This document shows positions 9,349 through 17,608 of a DNA stretch of 64,000 bases, one piece after another. Below the pieces are notes generated by a model. It was not told where the DNA came from, did not search any database, and worked only from the letters and a program-made list of their open reading frames with translations. Within the stretch, counting starts at the first letter, position 1; every line of letters starts with the position of its first letter. Source of the stretch: Solirubrobacterales bacterium (GTDB lineage Bacteria; Actinomycetota; Thermoleophilia; Solirubrobacterales; Solirubrobacteraceae). The stretch is taken from assembly GCA_003244205.1 (NCBI GenBank), contig QHBW01000034.1:1-64000 (forward strand), read 5' to 3'. The translations under genes and the position numbers were made by a program.

Positions 9349-9419
9349 CGGGGGACCCAGGAGTCGAACCTGACGTTGCGGTTTTGGAGACCGCCGTGTT
9401 ACCGATACACCAGTCCCCC
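9349..9419 (-). tRNA. tRNA-Trp (CCA)
   Basis: A complete 71-nt cloverleaf. Acceptor stem GGGGGAC pairs with GTCCCCC, discriminator G. The D stem is GTGT/ACAC. The anticodon stem GCGGT/ACCGC encloses loop CTCCAAA with anticodon CCA. The T arm is TCAGG-TTCGACT-CCTGG. CCA is not encoded. The G73 discriminator and anticodon are the tryptophan identity elements; the first pair is G-C instead of the usual A-U. Confidence 0.92.
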
Positions 9420-9484
9420 TCGACGGCGCGCCATTGTAGGTCGCGGTCCTCGGGCCTTGGTGGCCGGTCCGTGGTGGCGACCGA

Positions 9485-9568
9485 TGCGGGCGGAGGGACT
9501 CGAACCCCCAAGGGCTTGCGCCCACCGGCACCTAAAGCCGGCATGTTTGCCAATTCCATCACGCCCGC
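9485..9568 (-). tRNA. tRNA-Leu (UAG)
   Basis: An 84-nt class II tRNA. Acceptor GCGGGCG pairs with CGCCCGC, discriminator A. The anticodon stem CCGGC/GCCGG holds loop TTTAGGT, anticodon TAG, reading CUN codons. It has the long variable arm typical of leucine tRNAs and a T loop GTTCGAGTC. It lies 65 nt from the Trp tRNA in the same orientation. Confidence 0.95.
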
Positions 9569-9657
9569 GGGAGGGGGCGCCACCGCACCTGCAGCGAAAG
9601 CACGCGCATCGCGGAATGCAGCACGCTCCCGGCAGAGACAATAGAGTTCCGCGACAA

Positions 9658-10176
9658 ATGCCGACCATCACGGAGGAGGATCGCGAGCGCGGCTATCGCA
9701 TCGATCGCCCGAACCGACGCAAGGCCACGAGCAAGGCCACCAAGGCGGTCGTCATCCTCCTGCTGCTGGCGACAGCAGTGCTCATGCTGGCGATCACGAT
9801 CGGCGGCTGGGCCGCGCTGTCGGGCGCCAAGCCCGTCCAGATCGCGTTCATCGTCATCTACTTGATCATGGCCTGGCAGACGGCGCGCTGGAGTCGCGGC
9901 ACGCTTCCGCTCGCTGCCGCGTTCGCGATCATCCTCGGCATCTTCGCCGTGGTCGCCGGGCCGGGCTGGTTCGATCGCGACAAGACCGGCTTCACCAACC
10001 CGACGTTCCCCTCCAACATCGACGGCTTGCTGACGCTGCTGGTGATCCCGATTCAGCTGCTGCTGATCGCGTTCGCGATGCGCGGCTTCCAGCAGGAATG
10101 GAACGTCGAGGTCGAGATCCCGCTCGAAGACGACGGCGAGCACGAGCAGCACCGCGGCGCGCCTCTTCCCGCCTGA
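9658..10176 (+). CDS. Four-helix integral membrane protein of unknown function
   Basis: 172 residues. A charged N-terminal 30 residues (TEEDRERGYRIDRPNRRK) is followed by four hydrophobic segments: VVILLLLATAVLMLAITIGG, IAFIVIYLIMAWQTA, LAAAFAIILGIFAVVAG and LLTLLVIPIQLLLIAFAMR. The tail is acidic and His-rich (PLEDDGEHEQH). No enzymatic motif is visible. ATG at 9658 lies 10 nt after a TAGAGT hexamer, suggesting a nearly leaderless transcript; the long open frame upstream only runs through the tRNA genes. I do not recognise the family. Confidence 0.7.
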   Translation: MPTITEEDRERGYRIDRPNRRKATSKATKAVVILLLLATAVLMLAITIGGWAALSGAKPVQIAFIVIYLIMAWQTARWSRGTLPLAAAFAIILGIFAVVAGPGWFDRDKTGFTNPTFPSNIDGLLTLLVIPIQLLLIAFAMRGFQQEWNVEVEIPLEDDGEHEQHRGAPLPA

Positions 10177-10253
10177 ACCGCCCCGCGTCCTGGATGGCGC
10201 GCGGGCCGCAACTTCCGCCCCGCCAATGGGTCCTGTCTAACATGCCCCTCCAT

Positions 10254-11462
10254 ATGCTCAAGACCAAGACGATGACCTCCAGCAGACGTCGCGCCCTGTT
10301 TCTCCTGCTCGCGCTGGCCTCCGTGCTGGCGATCGCCCGCCCCGTCCCCGCCCACGCAGCCGGTATGCAGATCGCCGTGGAGGACGAGAGCTCGTTCTTC
10401 GGCCCCTCTTACCTGCAGATGGCGGCCGTCGGTCACGCCTCGGAGCTCAGTACGAGCTACATCCGGGTGAACCTGATCTGGGCAGGGGTGCCCGGCGCCG
10501 CCGCGAACTCAAAGCGCCGCCCCAAGGTCGTCCGCTATAGCTTCGCCAAGATCGACAACCTCGTCGCGCTAGCCGCCACGCAGAAGATCCGCCTCCAGCT
10601 GACGCTCACGGGCCCGGCTCCGGCGTGGGCGAGCAGCGCTCACCATGCCGGGGTAGTCGGTCCCAACGCGACCGCCTACGCCGATTTCGTGCGCCAGGTG
10701 GCGACACACTTCAAGGGCTCGATCGAGCGCTACTCGATCTGGAACGAGCCAAACCTGACGAACTGGCTCCAGCCGTCGGGCGGCTGCAAGCACTTCGGTC
10801 CCTGCATCGAGCGCATCCCCGGGCTCTATCGCGCGCTCTACACCAAGGCCTACAGCGCGATCAAGCGCGCCGATCCTAAGGCCCAGGTCCTGATCGGCGA
10901 GACCAATCCCTACCTCGGGCTGGTCGGGCTCGCGCCGCTGCGCTTCATTCGCGCGGTCGCGTGCCGCGACGACCACTACCGGGTGCTGCGGCATTGCCCC
11001 GGGCTGACCGCGGATGGCTACGCCCATCATCCCTACGAGTTCCTTCACGCTCCCAACTACAAATACCCTGGAGGCGACAACGCCACGATCGGCGTGCTCG
11101 GACGCCTGACGGGCACGCTCGACAAGCTGGCGAGGCTGCGCGCCCTGCGGAGCCCGTCCGGCAGGGCGCTGGACCTCTACCTCACGGAGTTCGGCTACTA
11201 CCACACCGGTAAGCGCGGCCAGCCGGTCGCGCGACGCGCGGCCTGGGAGGTCCAGGCGTTCAGCATCGCGGCCCACAACCCGCGGGTCAAGGAGATGCTG
11301 CAGTACCTGCTGTTCCCGCTGACCCCCAACCCCGGCGGGCGCGGTTTCGATACCAGCATCCTGGATCCAGGCGGCATGCCGAACCAGGAGTTCCGCGCGC
11401 TGCAGCAGTGGATCGCTGGGGCGCTGGCCAGTGGACTGGTCGCCGCGCCCGGCTCCGGCTAG
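10254..11462 (+). CDS. Secreted TIM-barrel glycoside hydrolase, clan GH-A type
   Basis: About 402 residues with a classical signal peptide (Arg-rich start, LFLLLALASVLA, ending near PAHA). The mature protein shows the two hallmarks of clan GH-A: acid/base in YSIWNEPNLTNWL and nucleophile in LYLTEFGYYH, spaced as expected for strands 4 and 7 of a beta/alpha barrel. KADPKAQVLIGE-type and FIRAV segments recur in actinobacterial glycosidase-like proteins. It should act outside the cell on a polysaccharide, substrate unknown. Three starts are possible (10242, 10254, 10272). A TAACAT hexamer at 10238-10243 would disfavour 10242. The next ORF continues in the same frame after the TAG stop. Confidence 0.75.
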   Translation: MLKTKTMTSSRRRALFLLLALASVLAIARPVPAHAAGMQIAVEDESSFFGPSYLQMAAVGHASELSTSYIRVNLIWAGVPGAAANSKRRPKVVRYSFAKIDNLVALAATQKIRLQLTLTGPAPAWASSAHHAGVVGPNATAYADFVRQVATHFKGSIERYSIWNEPNLTNWLQPSGGCKHFGPCIERIPGLYRALYTKAYSAIKRADPKAQVLIGETNPYLGLVGLAPLRFIRAVACRDDHYRVLRHCPGLTADGYAHHPYEFLHAPNYKYPGGDNATIGVLGRLTGTLDKLARLRALRSPSGRALDLYLTEFGYYHTGKRGQPVARRAAWEVQAFSIAAHNPRVKEMLQYLLFPLTPNPGGRGFDTSILDPGGMPNQEFRALQQWIAGALASGLVAAPGSG

Positions 11463-11477
11463 ACCGTCGCGCACAGT

Positions 11478-11517
11478 CGCCACCAGCGGGCTGGGGGTCG
11501 CTGGGTCGCTGGTGGCG
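11478..11517. terminator. Perfect 11-bp inverted repeat after the glycosidase gene
   Basis: CGCCACCAGCG (11478-11488) and its exact reverse complement CGCTGGTGGCG (11507-11517) are separated by 18 G-rich nucleotides. They lie 15 nt after the glycosidase stop. It could form a strong hairpin and act as a terminator, but no T-tract follows. Alternatively it could be a protein-binding site. Confidence 0.45.
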
Positions 11518-11648
11518 GCACCGGCCCGTGCGCGCGGCGGTACGCTCCCCGGGCGCGCCGCCTAGCTTCGGCCCGGGGCCCGTCCAAGCGCCGTTTCATC
11601 TCCCGCCCGATCGGTCCGAGCGGCCCGACCGGTCCGCGCGGCAGCACG

Positions 11649-12071
11649 TTGGATTTCGCCGAGTTCTATGCGCTCATGCCGCCGGACAACCCGGCCCTTG
11701 TGTTCCCGGGCGACGTTGTGCAGTTCCCCCGTGACGGGCCTTCGAGCGGCTCGGGCGTGATCCTCCGGTTCGGCTCTTCGACCTTCGCCTTCGTCCTGAA
11801 CGCTGCCGGCACCTACCGCGTTTCGTTCAAGGTCGCCGTCGACGAGGCCGGTCAGCTCGAGCTCGTGCTCAACGGGCTGCCGCTCGGCTACACCGTCGTA
11901 GGTAGGGCCACCGGCACCACGCAGATCGTGGGGGAGGCGTTGGTCCAAACCACGGTCCCCTCCGTGTTCGGCGTCGTGAATCCGGTCGGGGACCCTGCGC
12001 TGACCATCACGCCCAACGCCGGGGGCCTCGACCCGGTTAGCGCCTCGCTGGTGATCGAACGGATTCAGTAA
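11649..12071 (+). CDS. BclA-like C-terminal domain with short collagen-like stub; start unclear
   Basis: 140 residues from TTG at 11649. The sequence (FAEFYALMPPDN, GDVVQFPRDGP, GTYRVSFKVAVDEAGQL, GLPLGYTVVGRATGTTQIVG) matches the trimeric TNF/C1q-like head domain at the end of collagen-like BclA-type surface proteins. The codons just before TTG read GPS-GPT-GPR-GST, four Gly-X-Y triplets, so coding sequence must extend upstream. Yet no ATG, GTG or TTG exists in that frame back to the TAG of the glycosidase gene at 11460. The gene may have lost its N-terminus, use a rare start, or be expressed by readthrough. As written it has no signal peptide. Confidence 0.6.
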   Translation: MDFAEFYALMPPDNPALVFPGDVVQFPRDGPSSGSGVILRFGSSTFAFVLNAAGTYRVSFKVAVDEAGQLELVLNGLPLGYTVVGRATGTTQIVGEALVQTTVPSVFGVVNPVGDPALTITPNAGGLDPVSASLVIERIQ

Positions 12072-12111
12072 CCGGCAACCACCACTCCCTGAAAGCTCGA
12101 GAGAAGGCCAG

Positions 12112-12195
12112 TGCGGGTGGTGGGACTCGAACCCACATGCCCCGAAGGACAGCGCCTTTTGAGGGCGCCCTGTCGACCAATTGCAGCACACCCGC
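12112..12195 (-). tRNA. tRNA-Leu (CAA)
   Basis: An 84-nt class II tRNA. Acceptor GCGGGTG pairs with CACCCGC, discriminator A. Anticodon stem GCGCC/GGCGC encloses loop CTCAAAA, anticodon CAA, reading UUG. It has a long variable arm (TGTCCTTCGGGGCA) and T loop GTTCGAGTC. CCA is not encoded. Confidence 0.95.
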
Positions 12196-12264
12196 GAGGG
12201 GCCTCTACGGTACTCGCCCGGAACGGCAGGACTCCCGGCTCACCCACCACCGGGGCCGACGTGG

Positions 12265-13653
12265 TCAAGCGATCGTAGGACGCCGCTCGGTCCACGGGCG
12301 CGCCGACTCGAGCTGTCCGGCGATCGAGAGGAGGGTCGCTTCACCACCCATGCGCCCCACCAGCTGGGCCGCGACGGGCATGTCGGCGGCGTCGAAGCCG
12401 GCTGGGACCACGCACGCCGGCTGGCCGGTGTGATTCCAGAGCGGTGTGTAGGGCGTGAGCCGCGCGACAAGGTTGAGCGTCACGAACGCCCCACGCCCCT
12501 CGTATTGTCCGATCCGCGGCGCCGGCCGTGCGAGGGCTGGCGTCAGCAGCAGGTCGTGCTCGGCGAAGAAGGGAGCCAGGCGCCCGTGGTGAGCCTTCTC
12601 CATCGCGCGGGCACGCGCGAGCGCCCCCGGCGTCGCGGTGGCCCCGAGCAATGCCATCCCGCGGGTGCGCCGCTCGAGGCGCTCGGGATGCTCCATCGCC
12701 CGGGCGTCGTCGTGAATCCCCCGCAGGTAGCGCTGCAACGCCGCCCACCACATCCCGAACGAGTACGGCGGGTCGCGCTCGACGACCTCGTGTCCCAGCT
12801 CGCGCAACGTGTCGGCGGTGCGCTCAGCGGCTTCTCGCCAGGCGTCGTCCAAGCGCCCGAGCTGGCCCGGAATCAGCCCTGTGGAAAGGGCGATCCGCAG
12901 CTTTTGGGGCGGTTGCGCGGCGGCCTGCTCGAAGGACTGGCCGGCGGCGGGCGCGGCGCCGATCGCATCCATGAACACGCCGGCATCGCGGACCGTGCGG
13001 GTGATCGGCCCCCAGGTCGCCATCCCGTGCCAGGGTTCGCGCTTGGGTGCGGTCGGCACCGTGCCGCGCTGCGGCTTGATCCCAAAGAGCCCGCACCAGG
13101 CCGCCGGAATCCGGATCGACCCGGCGCCGTCGGAGCCCAGCGCCGCTCCGGCGAGCCCGGCGGCCACCGCGGCGGCGGCGCCAGCGCTTGACCCTCCGGG
13201 AGTGCGCTCAAGGTTCCACGGGTTGCGCGTGATCCCGTGCGTCACGGTCTCGGCGAAGGGCCAGATCGTGAGCTCAGGGACGTTGGTCTTGCCGATCACG
13301 ATCGCGCCCGCGGCGCGCAGGCGCGACACGACCTCGGCGTCGGCTGTCGCCGGGGCGCCGTAGGCACGGGTGCCAAACGCCGTCACCTCACCAGCGACGT
13401 CGATGTCGTCCTTGATCGCGACCGGGACGCCCAGCAGTGGCCGCTCGTCGCCACCCTGCAGGCGTGCCTGCGCCTGGTCGGCCTCGGCGAGCGCGCGCTC
13501 GCCGAGCACGACCCGATACGCGTTGATCTTCGGATCAATTCGCGCGATGCGCTCGAGGTAGCACTCGACCAGCTCGCGCGCGCTCAGCTCGCGCGCGCGC
13601 AGCCGCGCGGCCTGCGCCGCGATCCCGGCGAAGGCGAGCTCGTCAGCGCTCAT
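12265..13653 (-). CDS. Amidase signature family hydrolase
   Basis: 462 residues, full length for the family. The Ser-cisSer-Lys triad is visible: lysine in GVPVAIKDDIDVAG, cis-serine in TPGGSSAGAAAAVAAG and nucleophile serine in GSDGAGSIRIPAAWCGLFG. It hydrolyses a carboxylic amide; the substrate cannot be told from sequence. GatA is unlikely because no gatB or gatC is nearby and the N-terminus is family-generic. The start ATG at 13653 faces the peptidase-like gene at 13708 divergently. The 3' end lies 69 nt from the Leu tRNA. Confidence 0.88.
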   Translation of the reverse strand: MSADELAFAGIAAQAARLRARELSARELVECYLERIARIDPKINAYRVVLGERALAEADQAQARLQGGDERPLLGVPVAIKDDIDVAGEVTAFGTRAYGAPATADAEVVSRLRAAGAIVIGKTNVPELTIWPFAETVTHGITRNPWNLERTPGGSSAGAAAAVAAGLAGAALGSDGAGSIRIPAAWCGLFGIKPQRGTVPTAPKREPWHGMATWGPITRTVRDAGVFMDAIGAAPAAGQSFEQAAAQPPQKLRIALSTGLIPGQLGRLDDAWREAAERTADTLRELGHEVVERDPPYSFGMWWAALQRYLRGIHDDARAMEHPERLERRTRGMALLGATATPGALARARAMEKAHHGRLAPFFAEHDLLLTPALARPAPRIGQYEGRGAFVTLNLVARLTPYTPLWNHTGQPACVVPAGFDAADMPVAAQLVGRMGGEATLLSIAGQLESARPWTERRPTIA

Positions 13654-13707
13654 CGGCGAACGCAGCGTGCATCAGCAGCGCAAGCCTATGGGATCATCCC
13701 GCGCCGC

Positions 13708-14886
13708 ATGGACCGCGGAGAGATAGTCCGGGGGCTCGCTGGCTTCCGCGGGCGCGCAGCTGGCAGCGACGCCGAGCGCCGCGCCGCGATTTGGCTGCGC
13801 GACAGCGTGCGCTCACGCGGTCGCGCGGCCGAGCTGCAGGCGCTGTGGGTGCACCCCCGGTGGGGCATGACGTATGCGTGGCATGCAACGCTCGCGCTCG
13901 CGGGAACGCTGGTAGCCGCGACCGCCGACGAGGGCATCGGCTTCGCTCTGCTCGCACTCGCGCTGGTCTCGTTGCTTGCAGACCTCTGGGGCCGTGCCCA
14001 TCTGCTGCGGCGGCTCACCCCGCGCCGAGCGACCCAGAACGTCGTCTCGACCCCGCCGCCAGGCGCCGCCTCCAAGCCTGCGCGGCTCGTGATCATGGCT
14101 TCTTACGACATACCGCCAAGTGGGCTGATCCTGCGCCACACGCCCCGGCGCTGGGCGTTGGCGATCGAGGGCCTTTTCGGCGGCCATGGCCCAGGGATGG
14201 CCGGGGTCCTGGTCGGATCGATCACCGTGCTCTGCGCGCTGGCCGCCGCGGGCGTCGCGGGCGCCGGTGCCTGGACGCGGCCCGCGTCGCTGCCGTTCGC
14301 GGTCATCCTCGTCGTGGCTGTCTTCCTGCTGCTCGATCTCGGCCCGGCACGACGAAGCGACGCCGGGATGGCCGACGCCAGCGCCGTCGCGGTTGCGCTC
14401 GCGCTCGTCGACGCGCTCACTGCAGCGCCACCGCTCCAGCTCGCCGTGGAGCTGGTGCTCAGCGGTGCCGGGCATTCCCCCGCGCTCGGCGCACGCGCGT
14501 GGGTGCGCTCCCAGCGCGGCGCGGCGCGCGAGCGCACCGTTGTGCTCAACGTTGCCCCGGCGACCGCCGGTCCGCCCCGCTTTACGACGCGCGAGGGGGT
14601 CGGCTTTGCGATCCGCTTTCACGCTCAGCTCGTCGGGTTCTGCCGGCGCGTGGCATCCGAGGAACCCCGCCTGGGGGCGCGCGGGCGCGTGTCGCGCTTC
14701 CCCTCCGGCGCACTTCCCGCGCGCCTTGCCGGCTTCCCGGCGATCACGATCGGGACCGCGCCATCGCCGGCGACGCTCGAGCCATCGGAGGCCGCGATGC
14801 GCGGGGTGCTCGAGCTCGGCCTTGCGCTCGTGGATCTGGTGGACGAGGCGGTGGGCCAGCAGCTCGCGCCGGCGGGCAGGGGCTGA
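13708..14886 (+). CDS. Membrane protein with degenerate M28 peptidase-like fold
   Basis: 392 residues. The N-terminus (ERRAAIWLRDSVRSRGRAAE) resembles the lead of M28 aminopeptidases. It is followed by two membrane helices, then by strands that align with the M28 gene at 46011. Zinc ligands are missing: LAHHDAA becomes IMASYDIPP, CGSEET becomes LSGAGHS, and the final His is absent. Only the aspartate of MADASAVA (matching GANDNLTAV) survives. It is probably catalytically dead and structural or regulatory. ATG at 13708 lies 54 bp from the divergent amidase. A GC-rich repeat follows directly after its stop. Confidence 0.6.
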   Translation: MDRGEIVRGLAGFRGRAAGSDAERRAAIWLRDSVRSRGRAAELQALWVHPRWGMTYAWHATLALAGTLVAATADEGIGFALLALALVSLLADLWGRAHLLRRLTPRRATQNVVSTPPPGAASKPARLVIMASYDIPPSGLILRHTPRRWALAIEGLFGGHGPGMAGVLVGSITVLCALAAAGVAGAGAWTRPASLPFAVILVVAVFLLLDLGPARRSDAGMADASAVAVALALVDALTAAPPLQLAVELVLSGAGHSPALGARAWVRSQRGAARERTVVLNVAPATAGPPRFTTREGVGFAIRFHAQLVGFCRRVASEEPRLGARGRVSRFPSGALPARLAGFPAITIGTAPSPATLEPSEAAMRGVLELGLALVDLVDEAVGQQLAPAGRG

Positions 14887-14887
14887 C

Positions 14888-14972
14888 GCCGGCGGTCGCG
14901 GGTCGCGGGCCGCGGGCCGCGGGCCGCGGTCGCGGGCGGGCGCGGTCGCGGGTCGCGGGCCGCGGGCCGATA
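14888..14972. repeat. Low-complexity GC tandem repeat
   Basis: Imperfect tandem units of GCGGGTC, GCGGGCC and GCGGTC run for about 85 bp between two convergent genes. The block CGGTCGCGGGTCGCGGGCCG occurs twice, near each end. It is purely intergenic; its many overlapping CCGCGG palindromes may form structure in transcripts from either side. Confidence 0.8.
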
Positions 14973-15049
14973 ACCGCGAGCCCCGCCATTTCCGTTCTTC
15001 TTCAGCGGAAATGATGGGTCTCACCGGCGGCAGCCGGGGGGCAGGGCGT

Positions 15050-16573
15050 CTACACCGGCGCCAGCCCGTGGCGCTTCGCCGGCCACTGCCGCCGCTTGCC
15101 CGCGTACAAGGCGAAGCGACGTACCAGCTCCTCGCGCAGCTCCGCAGGCTCGATCACGGCATCCACGACGAGCTCCGAGGCCAGGTGCAGCAGGTCGACG
15201 TCGTCGGCGTACTCGCGCTGCAGCTCCTCGGCGCGGGCCGCGCGCTCGGCGTCGTCGGCGATCGCGGCGAGCTGGTTGGCGTAGACGGCGTTGATCGCAG
15301 CCGAGGGGCCCATGACCGCGATCCGCGCGCTCGGCAGCGCGAGGCAGCAGTCGGGATCGAAGGCCGGGCCGGCCATCGCGTACAACCCGGCCCCGTAGGC
15401 CTTGCGCACAATCACCGAGATCTTCGGCACCGTCGCCTCGGAGACGGCGCTGATCATCTTCGCGCCATGGCGGATGATCCCGTCGCGTTCGACCGCTGTG
15501 CCAATCATGAAGCCCGGGACGTCGGCCAGGAACAGCAGCGGCACATTGAAGGCGTTGCATGTCCAGATGAAGCGTGCCGCCTTGTCTGCGGAATCGACGA
15601 ACAGCACACCGCCCTTGACCTTGGGCTGGTTGGCGACGATCCCCACCACCGAGCCGTCGAGGTGCCCGAAGCCGACGATCAACTCGCGCGCCCAGCGCGC
15701 GTGGACCTCAAAGAACGAGCCGCCGTCGAGCACCCGCTCCAGCAGCTCGCGCACGTCCCACGGCTTGTTCTCGTCCGCCGGGATCAGCGTCCCCAGCTCG
15801 CCGGGGTCGAGAGCAGGCTCGCGCGGGGCCGCCGGCGGCGGCGCGTCGTCAAAGGAAGAGGGCAGGTAGGCGAGATATTGGCGCGCCGCGGCGATCCCCT
15901 CCTCGTCGCTGGCAACCAACAGGTGCCCGCAGCCACTCACCCCGGTATGCATCCGCGCCCCACCCATCTCCTCCAGCGTCACCTTCTCGTTGATCACTAC
16001 CTCCGCCATCCGCGGCGAGCCGAGGTACATCGAGGCGTTGCCGTCGCGCATGATCACGATGTCGCAGAAGGCGGGGATGTAGGCACCGCCAGCGGCGCTC
16101 GGGCCGAAGAGCACGCAGACCTGTGGAACGCGGCCTGACAAACGAACTTGATTGAAGAAAATTCTGCCGGCGCCCCGCCGACCGGGGAACATCTGCACCT
16201 GCTCGGTGATGCGAGCGCCGGCAGAGTCGACGAGATAGACCATCGGCACCGACTGCGTGAGCGCCTGCTCCTGGACGCGCAGGATCTTCTCCACCGTCTT
16301 CGGTCCCCACGAGCCGGCCTTGACCGTCGGGTCGTTGGCCATCAAGCAGACTGGGCGTCCGCCGATCCGGCCAATCCCAGTGACCACGCCCTCGGCGCCG
16401 AGACCCTCCTGCTCCCAGCTCGCCAGCAGCGCGTCCTCGGCGAAGCTGCCGGGGTCGAGCAGCCGCGTGACGCGCTCGCGGACAGGCAGCTTCCCCTGAT
16501 CGGCGGCCTTCTCGTGGTGACGGCTCGGCCCGCCGGCGACCGCACGCGCGTGGGCTTGGTCGAGGTCGGCCAT
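15050..16573 (-). CDS. Acyl-CoA carboxylase carboxyltransferase (beta) subunit
   Basis: 507 residues with the two crotonase-like halves of the AccD/PccB/MccB family. It transfers the carboxyl group from biotin to an acyl-CoA. Landmarks are HHEKAADQGKLPVRERVTRLLDPGSF at the start (split family motif), VDSAGARITEQVQMFPGR, the first oxyanion site GPSAAGGAYIPAF and the second half with DVPGFMIG and KAYGAGLYAMAG. The RIFFNQ and GGARMHTGVSG segments lean toward the methylcrotonyl/propionyl group. HMG-CoA lyase and enoyl-CoA hydratase nearby fit leucine breakdown. The biotinylated alpha subunit is not in the window. ATG at 16573 is chosen because longer frames run into the next gene. Confidence 0.88.
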   Translation of the reverse strand: MADLDQAHARAVAGGPSRHHEKAADQGKLPVRERVTRLLDPGSFAEDALLASWEQEGLGAEGVVTGIGRIGGRPVCLMANDPTVKAGSWGPKTVEKILRVQEQALTQSVPMVYLVDSAGARITEQVQMFPGRRGAGRIFFNQVRLSGRVPQVCVLFGPSAAGGAYIPAFCDIVIMRDGNASMYLGSPRMAEVVINEKVTLEEMGGARMHTGVSGCGHLLVASDEEGIAAARQYLAYLPSSFDDAPPPAAPREPALDPGELGTLIPADENKPWDVRELLERVLDGGSFFEVHARWARELIVGFGHLDGSVVGIVANQPKVKGGVLFVDSADKAARFIWTCNAFNVPLLFLADVPGFMIGTAVERDGIIRHGAKMISAVSEATVPKISVIVRKAYGAGLYAMAGPAFDPDCCLALPSARIAVMGPSAAINAVYANQLAAIADDAERAARAEELQREYADDVDLLHLASELVVDAVIEPAELREELVRRFALYAGKRRQWPAKRHGLAPV

Positions 16574-16604
16574 CGCGCCGGAGTCTATGTCGGCGGCTTG
16601 GGCG

Positions 16605-17597
16605 TCAGGAGGGATCGCCAGGCCGAAGCTGGATCGGCGGAAGGGCGTCGCCGTCGGAGGCACCACCTGGCTCGGGAGGCAACGGACGGCTTGGTCGCAG
16701 GCCAGACGCGATCGCCAGGCCACCGATCACCAGCAGCGCCAGCGGCCAGCCGACGATGCTGCGGGCACCACCGCGGTTCACCGGCGCCACAAGCGCGACG
16801 AAGCCCAGCAGCGTGACGACCCCGAGGTAGCCGGGGGCCCGCTCGTGATCGGCCCCCGAGAAGGCGACGAGCCCGCAGCCCGCGGCGAGGACGACGAGCT
16901 CCCAGCCCCAGGCGACGCCGGCGCGCGCGCTGGACGGCTCCAGCCGCCCGCTGAAGTACGTCGCCAGCAGCCGCGGCGCGTAGCGATCGATCAACAGCAG
17001 CACGACGATCGCCACGACGGCCAAGCCCGCCGCAACGACGAGCGCCGCCGCGTGGCGCGGCCGTCCACCCCGCAGCAGCACCGAGCCGAGCACGAGCGCG
17101 GCCACCGCGCCCAGCAGCACGTAGCGCACGCTGGCTCGATCGCCGGCCGCGAACAGCCAGTCCACGAGCGCGACCAGCGTCGCCACCCAGGACAGCGCGG
17201 CCAGCAGGGTGCAGATCCACGCGTTGCGCCACCACGCGCAGCCGCTCGCGATCAGCGCGAACAGCGCAGCCATCCAGGCGCTCGTCTTGGCCGCGCGCGG
17301 CGCATCGAGGACGTTTGCGAGCTCGAAGATCGCGAGCAGCGTGAGCACCAGCCCGGTCACCAGCAGCACGACCTGATAGGAGCGCGGCCGCGCGAACTCG
17401 AGCGGAGAGAGCAGCGCCATCCCCAGCAGCGAGGCGGCGGCGACGACGGTCACCGCCAGGGTCGCCTGCTTGCTCCAACCCAGCCGCAGCTCGGCGGCGA
17501 GCAGTCCCACCGCCAGCGGAACGGCCCCCGCGGCGATCAGGTCGCCGCGCCATGGCTTTGGCGTGATGAAGGCGAGCGCTCGCGGTCGCTCCTGCAC
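16605..17597 (-). CDS. Polytopic membrane protein, unknown function
   Basis: About 330 residues with roughly ten hydrophobic helices (for example LIAAGAVPLAVGLLAAELRLG, YQVVLLVTGLVLTLLAIFELA, ALVVAAGLAVVAIVVLLLIDRY). The short C-terminal tail (RPSRPLPPEPGGASDGD) is hydrophilic. No catalytic or transport motif is recognised. The GTG at 17597 is preceded by GAGG about nine nt upstream; the longer open frame belongs to the shadow of the upstream dehydrogenase gene. It lies 11 nt after that gene and probably shares its transcript. Confidence 0.7.
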   Translation of the reverse strand: MQERPRALAFITPKPWRGDLIAAGAVPLAVGLLAAELRLGWSKQATLAVTVVAAASLLGMALLSPLEFARPRSYQVVLLVTGLVLTLLAIFELANVLDAPRAAKTSAWMAALFALIASGCAWWRNAWICTLLAALSWVATLVALVDWLFAAGDRASVRYVLLGAVAALVLGSVLLRGGRPRHAAALVVAAGLAVVAIVVLLLIDRYAPRLLATYFSGRLEPSSARAGVAWGWELVVLAAGCGLVAFSGADHERAPGYLGVVTLLGFVALVAPVNRGGARSIVGWPLALLVIGGLAIASGLRPSRPLPPEPGGASDGDALPPIQLRPGDPS

Positions 17598-17608
17598 TTG
17601 CGCTCGCC

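Noticed and set aside
9349-9419. tRNA-Trp as a suppressor or misannotated Gly/Gln tRNA
   Set aside because: The seven-base loop CTCCAAA places CCA unambiguously at the anticodon, and G73 fits Trp. The short D arm also occurs in normal bacterial Trp tRNAs.
12265-13653. Amidase as GatA of the tRNA-dependent amidotransferase
   Set aside because: No gatB or gatC nearby and sequence lacks GatA-specific features I would expect; left as a generic amidase.
14888-14972. CRISPR array or replication origin in the GC repeat
   Set aside because: Units are 6-7 bp with no spacers, and there are no DnaA-box-like sequences or origin-associated genes.
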